DNA of 64,000 nt from Mya arenaria (GCF_026914265.1 NC_069124.1:13785088-13849087); one strand, 5' to 3'. Shown: positions 35,140 through 48,340, numbered from the stretch's first letter. Notes: generated by a model from the sequence alone, not told the origin. Translations and numbers: made by a program.

Positions 35140-38095
35140 ATAGTGCCTTCATTGCTCACATTGATGCATTGAATGTACCCTAAATGCTCACATTGGTGAG
35201 TTAGAGGTGCCCTTCTTGCTCACATTGATGAATTGGAGGTGCCCTTCTTGCTGACATTGGTGAGTTAGAGGTGCCCTTCTTGCTCACATTGATGAATTGG
35301 AGGTGCCCTTCTTGCTGACATTGATGAGTTGGAGGTGCCCTTCTTGCTGACTTTGATGAGTTGGAGGTGCCCTTCTTGCTGACTTTGATGAATTGGAGGT
35401 GTCATTCTTGCTCACATTGATGAGTTGGGGGTGCCCTTCCTGCTCATATTGATGTGTTGGAGGTGCCCTTCTGGCTGACATTGATGAATTGTAGGTGCCC
35501 TTCTAGGTCACAATAATGAGTTGAAAATGCCCTTCCTGCTTGCATAAATGAGTAAGAGGTGCCCTTCCTGCTCACATTGATGAGTTGGAGGTACCCTTAT
35601 TGCTCACCTGTTGAGTTGTAGGTGCTCGTCTTGCTCACATTGATGCGTCGGGTGGCTTTCTTGCTCACATTAATGTGTTTGGGGTGCCTTCATTGCGCAA
35701 CTGATGAGTTGTAGGTGGCCTTCTTGCTCACATTGATGTGTTGAAGGTGGCCTTATTGCTCACATTGATTTGTTGAAAATGCTTTCCTTGCTCACATTGA
35801 TGAGTTGGAGGTGCACTTCTAGCTCACATTGATGAGTTGGAGGTGCACTTCTAGCTCACATTGATGAGTTAGAGGTTCCCTTCCTGATCACATTGATGAG
35901 TTGGAGGTGCACTTCTAGCTCACATTGATGAGTTGGAGGTGCACTTCTAGCTCACATTGATGAGTTGGAGGTGCACTTCTAGCTCACATTGATGAGTTGG
36001 AGGTGCACTTCTAGCTCACATTGATGAGTTGGAGGTGCCCTTCAAGCTCACATTGATGAGTTGGAGGTGCACTTCTAGCTCACATTAATGAGTTGGAGGT
36101 GCACTTCTAGCTCACATTGATGAGTTGGAGGTGCCCTTCAAGCTCACATTGATGAGTTGGAGGTGCCCTTCTAGCTCACATTGATGAGTTGGAGGTGCCC
36201 TACTGCTAACATTAATGAGTTGGAGGTGCCCTTCTTGCTCACCTTTTGAGTTTATGGTGCTCGTCTTGCTCACATTGATGAGGTGGTGGTACCCTCATTG
36301 CTCACATTGATGTGTTGAATGTGTCCTCATTGCTCACATTGATGTGTTGAATGTGTCCTCATTGCTCACATTGATGTATTGAATGTGTCCTCAATGCTCA
36401 CATTGATGTGTTGGATATGTCCTCATTGCTCACATTGATGAGTTGGATGTGTCCTCATTGCTCACATTGATGTGTTGGATGTGTCCTCATTGATCAACTG
36501 ATGAGTTGGTGGTACCTTCATTTCCCACATTAATTAGTTGGATGAGTCTTCATTGCTCACATCGATGAGTTGGTGGTGCCTTCATTACTCACATTGATAA
36601 GTTGGATGTGTCTTCAATGCTCACATTGATGAGTTGGTGGTGACCTCATTGCTCACATTGATGAGTCTGATGTGTCTTCATTGCTCAACTGATGAGTTGG
36701 AGATGCTTTCATTGCCCACATTGAGTAATTTGATGTGTTCTCATTGCTCAACTGATGAGTTACTGGTGTCCTCATTGCCAACATTGAGGAGTTTGATGTG
36801 TCCTCATTGCTCAACTGATGAGTTGGTGATGCCTTCATTGCTCACATTGAGTAATTGGATGTGTCCTAATTGCTCAACGGATGAGTTGGTGGTGCCCTCA
36901 TTGCCCACATTTAGGAGTTTGATGTGTCTTCATTGCTCAACTGATGAGTTGGTGGTGCTTTCATTGCCAACATTGATGAATTGGATGTATCTTTATTGCT
37001 CACAATGATGAGTTGGTGGTGCCCTCATTGCTCACATTGATGAGTTGGATGTGTCCTCATTGCTAAACTGATGAGTTGGATGTGTCCTCATTGCTCCACT
37101 GATGAGTTGGAGATGCCTTCATTGCTCACATTGATGAGTTGGATAAGTCCTCATTGCTCAACTGATGAGTTTGAGATGCACTAATTGCCTACATTGATGT
37201 GTTGGAGATGCTCTCATTGCTCCACTGATGAGTTGGAGGTGCCTTCATTGCCCACATTGGTGACTTGGATGTGTCTTCATTGCATAACTGATGAGTTGGT
37301 GGTGCCCTAATTGACCACATTAAAGAGTTTGATGTGTCTTCATTGCTTAACTGATGAGTTTGTGGTGCCATCATTGACCACATTGAGGAGTATGATGTGT
37401 CCTCATTGCTCAACTGATGAGTTGGTGATGCCCTCATTGCTCACATTGAGCAGTTGGATGTGTCCTCATTGCTCAACTGATGAGACGGAGGTGCCCTTAT
37501 TGCCAACATCCATGAATTGGTGATGCCCTTATTGCTCAACTGATGAGTTGGAGGTGCCTTCATGGAACACATTGATGAGTTTGGGGTTCATTCAATGCTC
37601 GCAGTGGTACGTTGGATGTGCCAACACTGGTGAGTTAGGGGTGCCCTCATTAGTCAAATTGGTGCGTTGGATGTGTCCTCATTGCTTACATTGATGCGTT
37701 GGATGTGCCCGCCTTGCTCGCATTGATGCGTCAGATATGCCCGCACTGCTCGCATTGATGTGTTGGATGTGCCCGCCTTGCTCGCATTGATGCGTTAGAG
37801 GTCCCCGCTCTGCTCGCATTGATGCGTTGGATGTGCTTTCCATGCTCGCATTGACGCGTCGAGGTGCCCTCATTGTTTGCATTGATGGAGTTGGATGTGT
37901 ATGCCTTACTCGCATACATTCAATAGATGTGCCATTATTGCTCCAATCGATGCGTTGGATGTGCCCTCATTGTTCGTATTGATGGTTTGGATGTGCCTAC
38001 ATTGTTCGCATTGATGTGTTGGATGTGCCCTCGTTGTTCGCCTTGGTGCGTTGGATGGGCCCTCATTGTTCGCCTTGGTGCGTTGGATGCATCAT
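35140..38095. repeat. 32-bp minisatellite, copy B (about 92 units)
   Basis: The same family as at 20,800-21,476, expanded to about 3 kb. Sub-blocks differ: GGTGCCCTTC units first, then AGGTGCACTTCTAGCTCAC units (about 35,800-36,180), then ATGTGTCCTCATTGCTC units (36,290-37,500), and more diverged units with CGCATTGATGCG to the end. Short open frames here are products of the repeat. Confidence 0.94.
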
Positions 38096-39132
38096 CAATG
38101 GCGGCCTGTGATGCTACTATCATGCAGAGATTGGACACCCTTAAGGCCTTAATAGAAACCTCCAAAGAGTGCTGTCTACACCTTCGATGAACTACCGCTG
38201 ACGCCTTCCCCAGTACTAGAAGGACACCAGATATAACACCTCTCAGAATTCAGCAGCCAACGACGACTGTTATATAGGATGGTGGCTTCTTGAAGCTCAT
38301 GCCATTGGGTGTTCTTGGCAGTACACCGAGTGACAGAATTTAGAGTTATCAAGGAACTTCTATAATCAGAAGAGTCGAGCCCACACAGTTTGGTTGTTCC
38401 AGTTTATACTTTAGCCAAGATCTCGATATCACGGTTTATAAGCTTGGATTTATCCCGATTGATCGTATCCGTGTAAATCGTGGTGAGTCGGGGCCATACA
38501 ACCTGACTGACCTTCATACCAAATATGACGATTGCCCTACGACATGAATACGATTACCAACGATGCCGCGATTGCTCTAAGAACTGGTCACGATCATAAA
38601 CGATTGCTCACGTACATTGACGTTTATAGTAAGATTATAGTACGATCAATAACGATGAATCATGTTAAACCTACGACAAACAAAGAATATTCACGTATAA
38701 GACGAGTGCATACGTATTAATCCATTTTTATTAGCTTATGACAACTTTACTACATCTGTTTAATGCCTTTGAGCAGGCAACATCTGATCAATATGTTCTG
38801 TCGCCTGTTCAAGAGCTACAATAACCCTACAACCTAGCCGAACTACTGCCGTTACGCAGCTGCTAGCACTTCGAAGTCAAGAAATAGATGATGAATGATG
38901 ATTTCTGTTGAATAAACACGATAACTTGCGCACTTGCGGGATTGCTCCGAGCACATCCGTGGAACCAACTTGGCCAATCTTGATGCAGTCATAGTATTAA
39001 GACCACAAAAACGCAAAACAGAGGAGTAACTAGCAAGAGATGTTTTATAACAACAATATTTATTTACTAACAGTTTTACAAGAGTAATTTCAAATTAAGT
39101 ATTTTATAACGAGAAAATTAAAAGGTACACTT
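38096..39132. other. Non-coding sequence, no gene recognised
   Basis: More GC-balanced than its surroundings, with many short stop-broken frames. It may be the remains of a mobile element, but no domain or terminus is readable. Confidence 0.35.
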
Positions 39133-39172
39133 CATAATAAATAAATCAGTAAATAAATTACTAAATAAATAA

Positions 39173-39231
<59 letters not shown>

Positions 39232-39233
39232 AT
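39133..39233. repeat. (TAAA)n microsatellite downstream of GPCR C
   Basis: Tetranucleotide run just 3' of exon 2 of copy C. In copies A and B the similar run is on the other side of exon 2, inside the intron. Confidence 0.93.
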
Positions 39234-39251
39234 ACAAAAATCAATCAATAA

Positions 39252-39435
39252 TTAACAACATTTAATCACTCCTTCTTCGGACGACCCAGCTACCGGATGG
39301 CTATGTATAGTGTCCGAGATCACAGTTTCATTGGTTTCCGATTCTTCGGTTTGTAAATCCAGACCATGGCTGCTGAACTGTCCCCGGTAACTGCTTTCTC
39401 CGCGAACGCTGTACACACTGCTCCACCGGCGGCCA
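39252..39435 (-). CDS. GPCR copy C, exon 2 (cytoplasmic tail)
   Basis: The acceptor is ATTCCAG|T at 39,436-39,435. The exon starts in phase 2 and reads SGRRWSSVYSVRGESSYRGQ, then a region with TEESETNET, then DTIHSHPVAGSSEEGVIKCC and a stop at 39,252-39,254. Against A and B it has an extra 9 bp inside and three extra codons at the end, all in frame, which supports coding. It lies 7.36 kb from exon 1. Confidence 0.78.
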
Positions 39436-42400
39436 CTGGAATGTTCGTTAGATTTGATAACACTTACTTGTGATTTAAAGATGTTATTTTAGTTCCGGTG
39501 GTACTGCGATTAAAATGCCAATGTGTTATTGTATTGTACACATGATAAATAAATAATTACAATAACAATTAGGTGAATTAATTTGTTATTTATTTATTGC
39601 CGTTTTGTAAAATAAAAGTCATTGTCATTGTCATTGTTTTTAGAGCTGGTATTATGCACTGACAGAACATTTGACATCTTCCAATGGTATTGATTTTCCA
39701 TTCGAAGTTATGTGCCTTATTCTCTCTTTCATTATTAAAAGTGATTTTAATCTTTAGTCTTTTAGTATTTCCCTTTTTATCCAAATCAATTTCAAAGGTA
39801 AACATTATGGGTTGGTTTTGTTGTTTTGTGTATCCTTTCATGTATGTATTCAAAGCATTAACTGTGGCAAATTACGCTCAGTGTAATGCATTTCTTTATA
39901 TATTGTTTCATGAAAAAACTAACTTATTTCTGGCATTGTAATATCTATAAAAACATATTCTATTGAAAAATGTATGAATTAGTATTTGTGTAATATATTC
40001 CATCCAGATCTTGAATGTCATGTCAAAATAATGAAAATAAGTACAGATAATGGAAGAAAATGTTGGCAGTGTCATGGAAACTACGTACATGTTCACGGAC
40101 ACAACATCAAGGTGTTGTATCAGCATTGTGACTTTATCAGAAACAGAAAAATCTCAATAATCTAAAGCGGATAATTATTCCAAGAGTTTCTTCAAACCCA
40201 GAAAAAACTTTTCATTATGACTTGCGAGGGCAGTAATGTCAGGTGCGCCCATGTTTCCTTGTTAACTGTTTCGGGTGGTAATTAAACGTCCTCGATTCGT
40301 AGAGTAGAAACATTGGTTGCTACACTTTTAAATACTGTTAATCCGAACATCCTTTATGCAAAAAAATATTTAGTTTATTTTTCGGTCGGTCCCGATTTTA
40401 TTTCTTCATGGTTAAATCAAAAATTTCAACAGCATTCCGAAATTGCTATTTCGAAATTATCGCTATTTCGAAGACACAATTACGGTCTGGAATTGGTATT
40501 TCACACCTATTTTATATATATCATCGTTTCGAACTTGGTCATCTCATAGATTTCACATCATACAGCGATAACACACGGGCATCGACGACAATGAAGCTCA
40601 TGGGTGTTTAACGATATTTTTTAGAAACAACGTTTTAGATAACAAACATGACTGTATTAAAATATATCACGAAAACAATGCATGTTGTTGTTGTTTTCAA
40701 TTCAATTCAATTCAGTTTATTTAAGTAAACAAAGGTCACCGGCCCTGAATACACACAATTTACAGAAAACATCTATAGTATTGTAGTTGTAACATAAGAT
40801 TTTCATTTGTATAATGTTCAACAGATGGTATACATATATTTTTTAATTAAATTACGATAACCCCACGGGAGTACATACTTTCCCCATGTGTGGAGATGAT
40901 TTACATTTTACCCAGGGTATTTCAAAGTCCTTAAGTCGTTGAAGATTAGCATTAGCATTGTATATGTTTCAACGGTATTTTGAGAAACGACCAATAGCTA
41001 GTTGGTGATGACACATGCTTTAGATGAAAATTCTGTATTAAAGCAGTGTGTATACCCATGATAAATTGTGCCATAAATGCTACGTCGGAGGGCAACATTT
41101 TGCTTCGAATGAACCCTTAAACAAAGATAACTATTTCCTCACCATTTTAAATGAAACATAGCGCAGTCTACGCCGCTTACGGAGTCCCGCCTTAGGTATT
41201 TTGCCTGAGAGTGCAGTTTATTAAAACACTCCGTTAAAAGATTATGATGGACACAGGTTTGCCGAAGTGTTTGATGAAACTTATCACCTTATCAAACTCC
41301 GGTAATAAAACGAAGGCGGGGCTCTGTTCTGTTCTGTTCTGTTTAAGAGGCACTGACTGCTCTTTGTTTCATTTAAAAATGGTGGTGTAAAAGAAAAGTT
41401 ATCTTTGTTTAAAATCTTTATTTTAAGCAAATTGTTGTATTCCGATGTAGCATGTATGACGTAATTTATCACGTGGTATGTATACACACGCTGTAATGTA
41501 TCTCGTGAAAAGAATGCATGTTTTTGCAAGGCTCACAGAGTTTCTCAATACACTTTCCTCTTCAAAACTACGATTGTATACCGTTCTCTTTCATGCAAAC
41601 CTAGCTTTGGTCAATGGCGGGTATAATTATTGTTTTCCGAGCGCAGATCGCTAGTATTAAGGCTAAATCGGCACATTTAAGAGAATGCTTACAGTTCATT
41701 CCGTGCATTTTTGCATTCAAGGTTCATTCTATATCTGGAGAAAAAACTAAGGCACACTAAAATAACGACAAAAAGTCGTCGGTTGTTATTGTGAAAAAAA
41801 ATGTGGACATTGGGTTAAAATTTTAAATCTTTGTAAATATGAATATGATTAAAAAACGTTCAGACCCTACTCTTGTTTAATCCAATATGGCTTCCAAAAT
41901 TCAAGAATGGCTGCCATTACCATTATTGCGTAAATATGTTGCTTCTTGTGACCTGAATAAATGCCTTGTTTAGTGATATCTCATGATTATTAAGATTTTG
42001 AACAGTTCAAATAATTCATACAGAAACTCCTCGAAACAAGATGTTGTGTTGCCCTGGCAATTAATATATATTTGAGAATAATTAATTTACCGATTTTAAC
42101 GGCTTAGTACCCTACATGTTCATAAATTGATGCTTATTGTTACGACGAACTGTTAAAAACATCAACATCCACATAAGATTGTGCAGTATTGCAGAAATGT
42201 TTGAACTGAATTCAATGTAACCTATTCATGACAAGGACCAAAACAATTCAAAATGGCGTTCAAGATGGCCGCCATCAATATCTAATCGTAGATTTTCATA
42301 TTTCCGTTCCAAAAATAATGTTTTATGGCCTAAACCGTTCCTAACGGTTTAGAAAAAAATGCATAAAACATCAGTTTTTAAACAGAAATATAAAAAACTG

Positions 42401-45400
42401 CGATCTAATTTTTGTCAGCAGTCTTATATAACTGGTTTCTATGGGTTTTCGCAAAAATTGGCTCGTTCCAAGACAAACAAAAAAAAGTTGTCAAAACGTT
42501 CGATCTGTGAGAGTGCAGCTTTAAAATGTGACATTATTTTAAGGTGGAAGTGTATAAAATGCTTATTTAATGATTACATTAATTTGAATTTGAAATTGGT
42601 AGGAGAGAAAATTGGAATGTAAAGCCAAACATTTGTGTATGACAAAGTGAGCATTTCAGCATATCAATATTCATTATAATATTGAGGCATTGAAGACATT
42701 GTGTTGCATAGAAATCAAAACATACTTAAGCATTTCAAATGTAATTCATATGTATCTAAGAACATGTCTTTCCTGTTCGTTGTTATTTTGATCTTTTGGT
42801 TTTGGGTTTCGCATATGAAAAATAAGTGAACATGTATTGTAAAAAAATTAGAATGAGTATGAAATCCTTTTTTTTTTTTTTTTTCGCACCACCCATCCAA
42901 CATTTTTAAAAAAAAATCCGTTAACCAATTAATAAAAAAAAATGGCCTTATAGTAAAAATGCAAAAAAAAATAGTTTTATTTATTCAACTGTGTTTATTC
43001 TGTAAAACCTTGTTGAACTTTCCCGGAATATTGTTTCTTCAAAGGAATGAAATGTTTGCATGTCAATTTTTGGTTTAATTATTTATTTCCAAGTTTAGAT
43101 ATTTGTTCTTTCTTGTATACTCGTATGCTATTTACATGAACTACTAAACTTTAAAATACATTTAATTATAAATTCTATCGCACTCGTATTCCAGGTGATA
43201 CTTCCTGATTCTTTCATTAATAAAATAAACGTAAATACGTGCGTATAAAATGTTTTCTGGCTGTCATTTCTGATTTTGAAAGACATATTTGTGTATTACT
43301 TTCCTAAAATAACTGCTACATAATATCGCTCAGTGCATAGGTTTTATTCAATACAGAAATTGATATTTTACATTAGCTCCATCATTGTCAAATGTTCTTT
43401 TCGCAAACGATTTGCATTTTATTTATTTAATCTAATGTTCTGAATTAGCATACAAAAACGTCCAAAGAATGCAAATACAGATATCGTAATGGAAATATGA
43501 TATAACTGTTTTATGATGCACTTATACATTTCAAAATCAAGTTCAAAAGATTGTGAATGTCAAAATGCAAATATGACCAATATCGACAGCCCTATTACGT
43601 ATTTCTTCATCTTATTTGAAAAAAACCCTTAACATTAATAAAATAACTAATCATTTTTAATCATATATTATCTTATTTAATATTAAAAGTCAAGCCAACC
43701 ATACAATATCCCTACTTTAGCGCATCCAGTGCTAAAACAAGCTTCATATAAAATATTTGTGCGAGTCTCCTGTAGTCCTATCCAGCCGCAAGTATCACTG
43801 TTAAAGTTCATCCATTGTTTTCCAACCTGATGTGTTATTATTCCAGTACCAAACAACCCCAAAACAACATCTTTCCCAGGTCTGTTAAGTATTTAGAATG
43901 TCAAATCGTGTACTAGTTCACTGAGTGCGTCAAACCTCGTCAGAGGTAATTTCAAATTGTCTCTCGAAGACACAATAGGTCCCCAGCAGCCCTCTGTATC
44001 CCGATTATTGATACAGTCAAGCCGAATCATTATCAAACAAGCACCATCAGGTGTTTACAAAAGTCAAGCCAGAGTTTATTTAACCACATTATGGCTATCA
44101 TCTACCTTAATATGCCATACAGCCACCATAGACTGAGTGTTCTCAAGTCCAATGTGTGTCCAAAACCTTTTTGCCAGTCCATATTGTGCCAGACTTACAA
44201 TAAAGAGGCTATGAAGCCAAATCAAGAGCCAAATTAACATTAGTTGTCCTATACTTGAGATCATTAAATGTAAAGAAATCCTATAAAGGTCTTCCAGTCA
44301 ATTCAGTGCCCAGTTAATTCAAATTATGCCGTCATTTTTTATCTAGTGATCAACATACCACAGGAGGGCTCTTCGACATCCATTTCAAATCCAAATGAAC
44401 ACAAATGCAGCTATAGTCAAGTCCATCATGTGTCAAGCAAAAACCAAAGCAGCATTACAATCGGCATTCTTAATCATAGAAGGCTTAGAACTACACAAAC
44501 CCTTCCAACGTCTGAAAATACTTTTAGTGATTACAGTAAAGCATTTTCATATACTGTACATGTATAAACAAACCTCAGAGTGTATATACAGTCAGGGTTC
44601 TCAAAATATTTGAGTTGAACAGGCCTATTTGAATTTGTAACAGGCCTTCTAGGGGGGTCCGGGGGCATGCCCCCCCCCCCTCCCCCTCCCCCCGAAAAAA
44701 ATAATAAACAAGCATGCAATTTCCTGCATTCTGAGCACTTTTGGGTACAGTTTTTTTAGGAGATTTGAAGTGAACCACAATGCAAAAATTGCATAAAAAT
44801 GCTGTGTTGGTACATAAGATCACATACAATATTCAGAATGTCATACAATTATTATACATAAGTCAATCCAGTTCTCTAACGTTTTAATTTCGATAAACAA
44901 AGGCATGTGTAACTCCACAGTGCCAAATTAACCAAATTTTCGCCACCATGAAGCAGATTCAAAGCAAAACAAGCTGTGCATATCTTATAAAGCCTTTTTA
45001 GTGCCAAAATACTACATTTGGCTTGGAGCAAACCAAACCAATGTGCTGCACTAATTAGGCATACTCATTATTAAAAAGATCACATGATGGCAGCCAAACG
45101 GGCAATATAGAGACCAAAACAAGACATATTTGCAGCTCAAATGAAGTCTTCTCAGTGTAAAGCAGAGCTAAATAATAATGTATACATTTCTAAACAAGCC
45201 ACCTCGGTTCCAAAAGCGAGACATCCCACAACAATAACCCCCTTTCAGGGCCAAACAAACATATGAGACCTTTTATTAAGCATACTCGGTGCCAAATAAC
45301 ACAGTTTGGCAACCATAAAGCCCATTTAAGAGCCCCAAAAACCCATGTGCAAATAGAAAATACTCAATAAGATATTGGCGGCCATCTTGAACGCCATTAT

Positions 45401-47861
45401 GGATTGTTTTGTTTTCTGCAAGTGTGCAAATATTCAAAATTTTACCCAATGTGCACATTTTTTTACAATATCAATCGATGGCTTTTTATCGTTATTTTAG
45501 TGTGCCTTAGTTTTTTCCCCAGATTAAGGTTGAACCTTGGTTGAAAAAAATCACAGAACGAACTTTAAGCATTTTCTTAAATGTGCCGATTTAGCCTTAA
45601 TACTAGCGATGTGCACTCGGAAAACAATAACAATACCTGGCATTGACCAAAACAAGGTATCGGGTGAGTTTTGCACGAAAGAGGACGGTATAAAATCGTA
45701 GTTTTGAAGAGGAAAGTGAATTGAGTGATTCTGTAAGCCTTGTAAGAACATGCATTGTTTTCACGAGATACTGTAATACAGATATATTTTTCATTTCAAA
45801 CAGGCGCCATCACCAATTAGCTATTGATCTTCATTCGGTTCACCAGGTCGTTTCTAAAAATATCCTTGAAACATATAGAAAGCAGTGTTAATCCTCAACG
45901 AATCGAGGACGTTTTTCACTCCAATCATTAAACCAGGAAACGTGGGCGCACCTGACATTACTGGCGGGTATTTTATATTCCTTTTAAGATAATCTTATGG
46001 ACATACATTCTTGCATTCATTCACTCTATTGGTTGGAAATAAATAACAAGTAATCCGATTAGCTGCATCGTTCTTAGATCCAATTAAGACTAATATTGAA
46101 TACCAGCTCTGCTCTTGCATTGGTTGATGGTCTAAATATAGATATGTAAATTGTGCGTCAAGGACATGACGCACCATTTACCGTCAACTGTTGTTGACGT
46201 TTTAACAAAACGGGTGATATATTAAAATAGTGTTGTGTTAGGTAAACGGATAAATTTAACTAAAAATCATTACAATGGATCATCAAGAATTTATATTTAA
46301 AAAATATAAAAAAATGTATAACGAACCTATGCATATACTTAATTTATCATTTCTTCTGAAAAGCTCAATTGTTAATCATAATTCATTTATTATTTCAAAG
46401 CTAAATAAATATCAGCCATAGATGTCCATTTAGACTTGTTTAAAGTTATTGATAGCTATGTATATTTGTTTAAAATGAGTATCTCCTTTTTACAAACGCT
46501 ACAGCATAGCGTTGACAATATCCTCTTTTGTACTAACCTAGCAGATCGAAATAAATAATTGATGTTATGAAGCAATACACCATTAGATGAAATAGAACTT
46601 CACCTGGGCAGAAAATATAAACCGATTTTAGCATTTGTGATTTGCTTAAAGATAACATGAACAACAATAAACGGCTTAAAATACTGTAAAAAGGGCGAAA
46701 CGATATATTCTCAGTAAAAATGATCATTGAAAATATAATGAAATAGATGAATGAATACATGAAATAAAAATAATACTGAATTTATGAAACTCACCTTGGT
46801 TTACAGCAGAGAACAGCCCGGAGCTCCCGAGAGAAGCGGTCGTTCATGGCTGTGTATAGGTAGAAGTTGACGCAGTAGTTGGAGAAACTGAACAGGTATG
46901 TTGTACTCCAGGCAAGGTCCATTCGGGCCACGCTAGCTTCGTCTCCAGATTCTTCGAACCTAGGAAGGAAGTACGAATCGACAACGAAGTAGATGCTGAT
47001 TGGCGCGGTGGCTACAAGAAAGTACATCGTGCATACCAGGAGCATCTTTGTCATGCGTATGCTGAACCTGTTGGCGTTCTTGACGTACTTTTCATGCATC
47101 ATATCCGAGCGCTCCCTCTGAACTCTTCTGAGTACTCGGATTAGAAATATGTTTGAAATGAGCATGATGACGAAAGGAACTAAGCTTAATACTGTGAGAT
47201 CGATATAAACGAACACGTATTCGTCAAACCAATAGGTTTCTGGCGTCAGAGATGAACACTCTCCCTCAGTGTAGTCATTGATACCATTCGTGAAAAAGAA
47301 ATGAATGTTAACTAATATCAATACAAATAACGTAATAACTAGTCCTATTTTAACCCGTTTAGTGGTATACAAACGTTTATAACGGAACGGAAAATATGTT
47401 TTTACAACCCGTTCTACGGAGACTCCAACGAGGATCCATGAAGAGAACTGCATTGACGAGTAGATGAAGAAATAATAAAACTTGCAGCCGGCGTTACTGA
47501 TGAGAAGAATATCGTAGTCGAATGTGTATGAAATCCAGTAGCGTGGTAGTCCCGTCAACAAAACGACGGTATCTGTTATAGCGAGGAATAGGAGAAACGT
47601 TAACGTTGGCTGGCGCGCGGTACCGAGCCGCGTCAGCACACGCACCGTCAACGCGTTGCCTATCAATCCTATGCATAATAGAATTAGAGGAACCGTCCGC
47701 CACAGCCAGTTGGAAACCGTTTCTTGTATGTAGGTGATGGTAGCGGCCTCGTTTGTAGCGGGGTCGCTTGTCGCGGTGGTGATATTCATACAAAGTGTAG
47801 TAACATTGTCCCCCCAATACGAGCAATCTAGCAAACATATGGTATCCGTGATGTTCTGCAT
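39252..47861 (-). CDS. Rhodopsin-class GPCR, copy C (two exons: 46795..47861 and 39252..39435)
   Basis: Third and most diverged paralogue. Exon 1 has the same length (1,067 bp, ending in phase 2) and the same motifs: GNALTVRVL, LAITDT, VSVERV, TAPISIYFV, NFYLYTA. The spliced product would be 416 residues. The exon-1 frame meets TGA at once after CCKPR, but that TGA is part of a perfect donor, AAG|GTGAGT, so splicing to the tail exon is the better reading. The intron of 7,359 bp is swollen by a 5.7-kb inverted-repeat element. Upstream sequence (to about 48,350) is clearly related to that of A and B, so the array arose by DNA duplication and not by retroposition. Confidence 0.87.
42283..42545 (-). 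repeat. Hairpin repeat (MITE-like), third copy, inverted
   Basis: The inverted hairpin ends in CTGCGATCTAATTTTTGTCA at about 42,397. Beyond it lies the reverse complement of the TTTAAAGCTGCA block seen next to the 36-bp arrays. It lies at the inner edge of the left arm of the foldback element. Confidence 0.55.
44652..44693. other. G/C-rich palindrome and C-run
   Basis: GGGGGCATGCCCCC (44,661-44,674) is a perfect palindrome inside a longer G-run then C-run. Phrases of this style are common at the ends of dispersed repeats in invertebrates. The inverted G- and C-runs could form a hairpin. Confidence 0.5.
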
Positions 47862-48310
47862 TGTACTTATCGTTTATCAACTGATTTGAAGGCTACATTA
47901 GACTATCCTTCTTTTATAAGCGTTCACTTGGAAAACTATCCTGGAAACACATCCTTGTGGAATTGAGTCACTATCAAACGAATCATATCCAGTGTCAATT
48001 CAATTTCCGATCTTATGTTATGTAAAGCCAGTATCCAATTTTTATTAATTTGGTTCGTCTTGTGTTTGTCCTTTTGTTCATCAGATTTTTTTAATCACAC
48101 ACAACTTACAATGAGGTTTAAATTCTAAATTATAATTAGCCACAAACATTGATATGCTTTCTCTCGTTGGATATAACAGTAGTTTGAATAATTTGATATG
48201 ACACAGAAACTTTCTTCAACAGTATCGACTAAATTTTGTGAAGCTTAAAAAATCAGTTAACATTTTAAAATCCCCTCACCACTGACCTGTCTTTTAAAGT
48301 TTTTCTAACT

Positions 48311-48340
48311 GCGATAACTTTCGATAACTTGCGTTATCTA
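48311..48340. promoter_or_regulatory. Cluster of GATAAC/GTTATC motifs upstream of GPCR C
   Basis: GCGATAACTTTCGATAAC and GCGTTATCT lie about 450-480 bp upstream of the ATG, in the same setting as for copies A and B but with closer spacing. Confidence 0.45.

Larger units (their letters stand above)
21477..35150. repeat. Segmental duplication, copy B
   Basis: It repeats copy A in order and orientation from 21,477 up to the 32-bp minisatellite at about 35,140, which continues to 38,095. It is longer mainly because of the expanded 36-bp array. It also lacks about 110 bp present at about 13,820-13,940 of copy A. GPCR protein differences between A and B are roughly one residue in ten by eye. Confidence 0.92.
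40231..45963. mobile_element. Large inverted-repeat (foldback-like) element inside the GPCR C intron
   Basis: The left end CAGTAATGTCAGGTGCGCCC (40,231) matches the reverse complement of the right end (45,944-45,963) and continues to 27 of 28 matching bases. Further matched blocks follow in inverted order: AAACGTCCTCGATTCG (40,284 / about 45,898), AGCTAGTTGGTGATG (about 40,995 / 45,807), a block of about 40 bp with GTATTAAGGCTAAATCGGC (41,653 / 45,586), CTAAGGCACACTAAAATAACG (41,748 / 45,485) and AAGATGGCCGCCAT (42,261 / 45,380). The right arm is compact (about 592 bp) and the left arm is stretched by insertions. No transposase is recognised between the arms. Confidence 0.75.

Noticed and set aside
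35284-38190. Short open frames such as 36,634-37,008
   Set aside because: Translations of the 32-bp minisatellite with repetitive HCSTDELV phrases.
39590-40611. Short frames on both strands in the GPCR C intron
   Set aside because: They lie within intron and repeat sequence, overlap each other and have no conserved motif.
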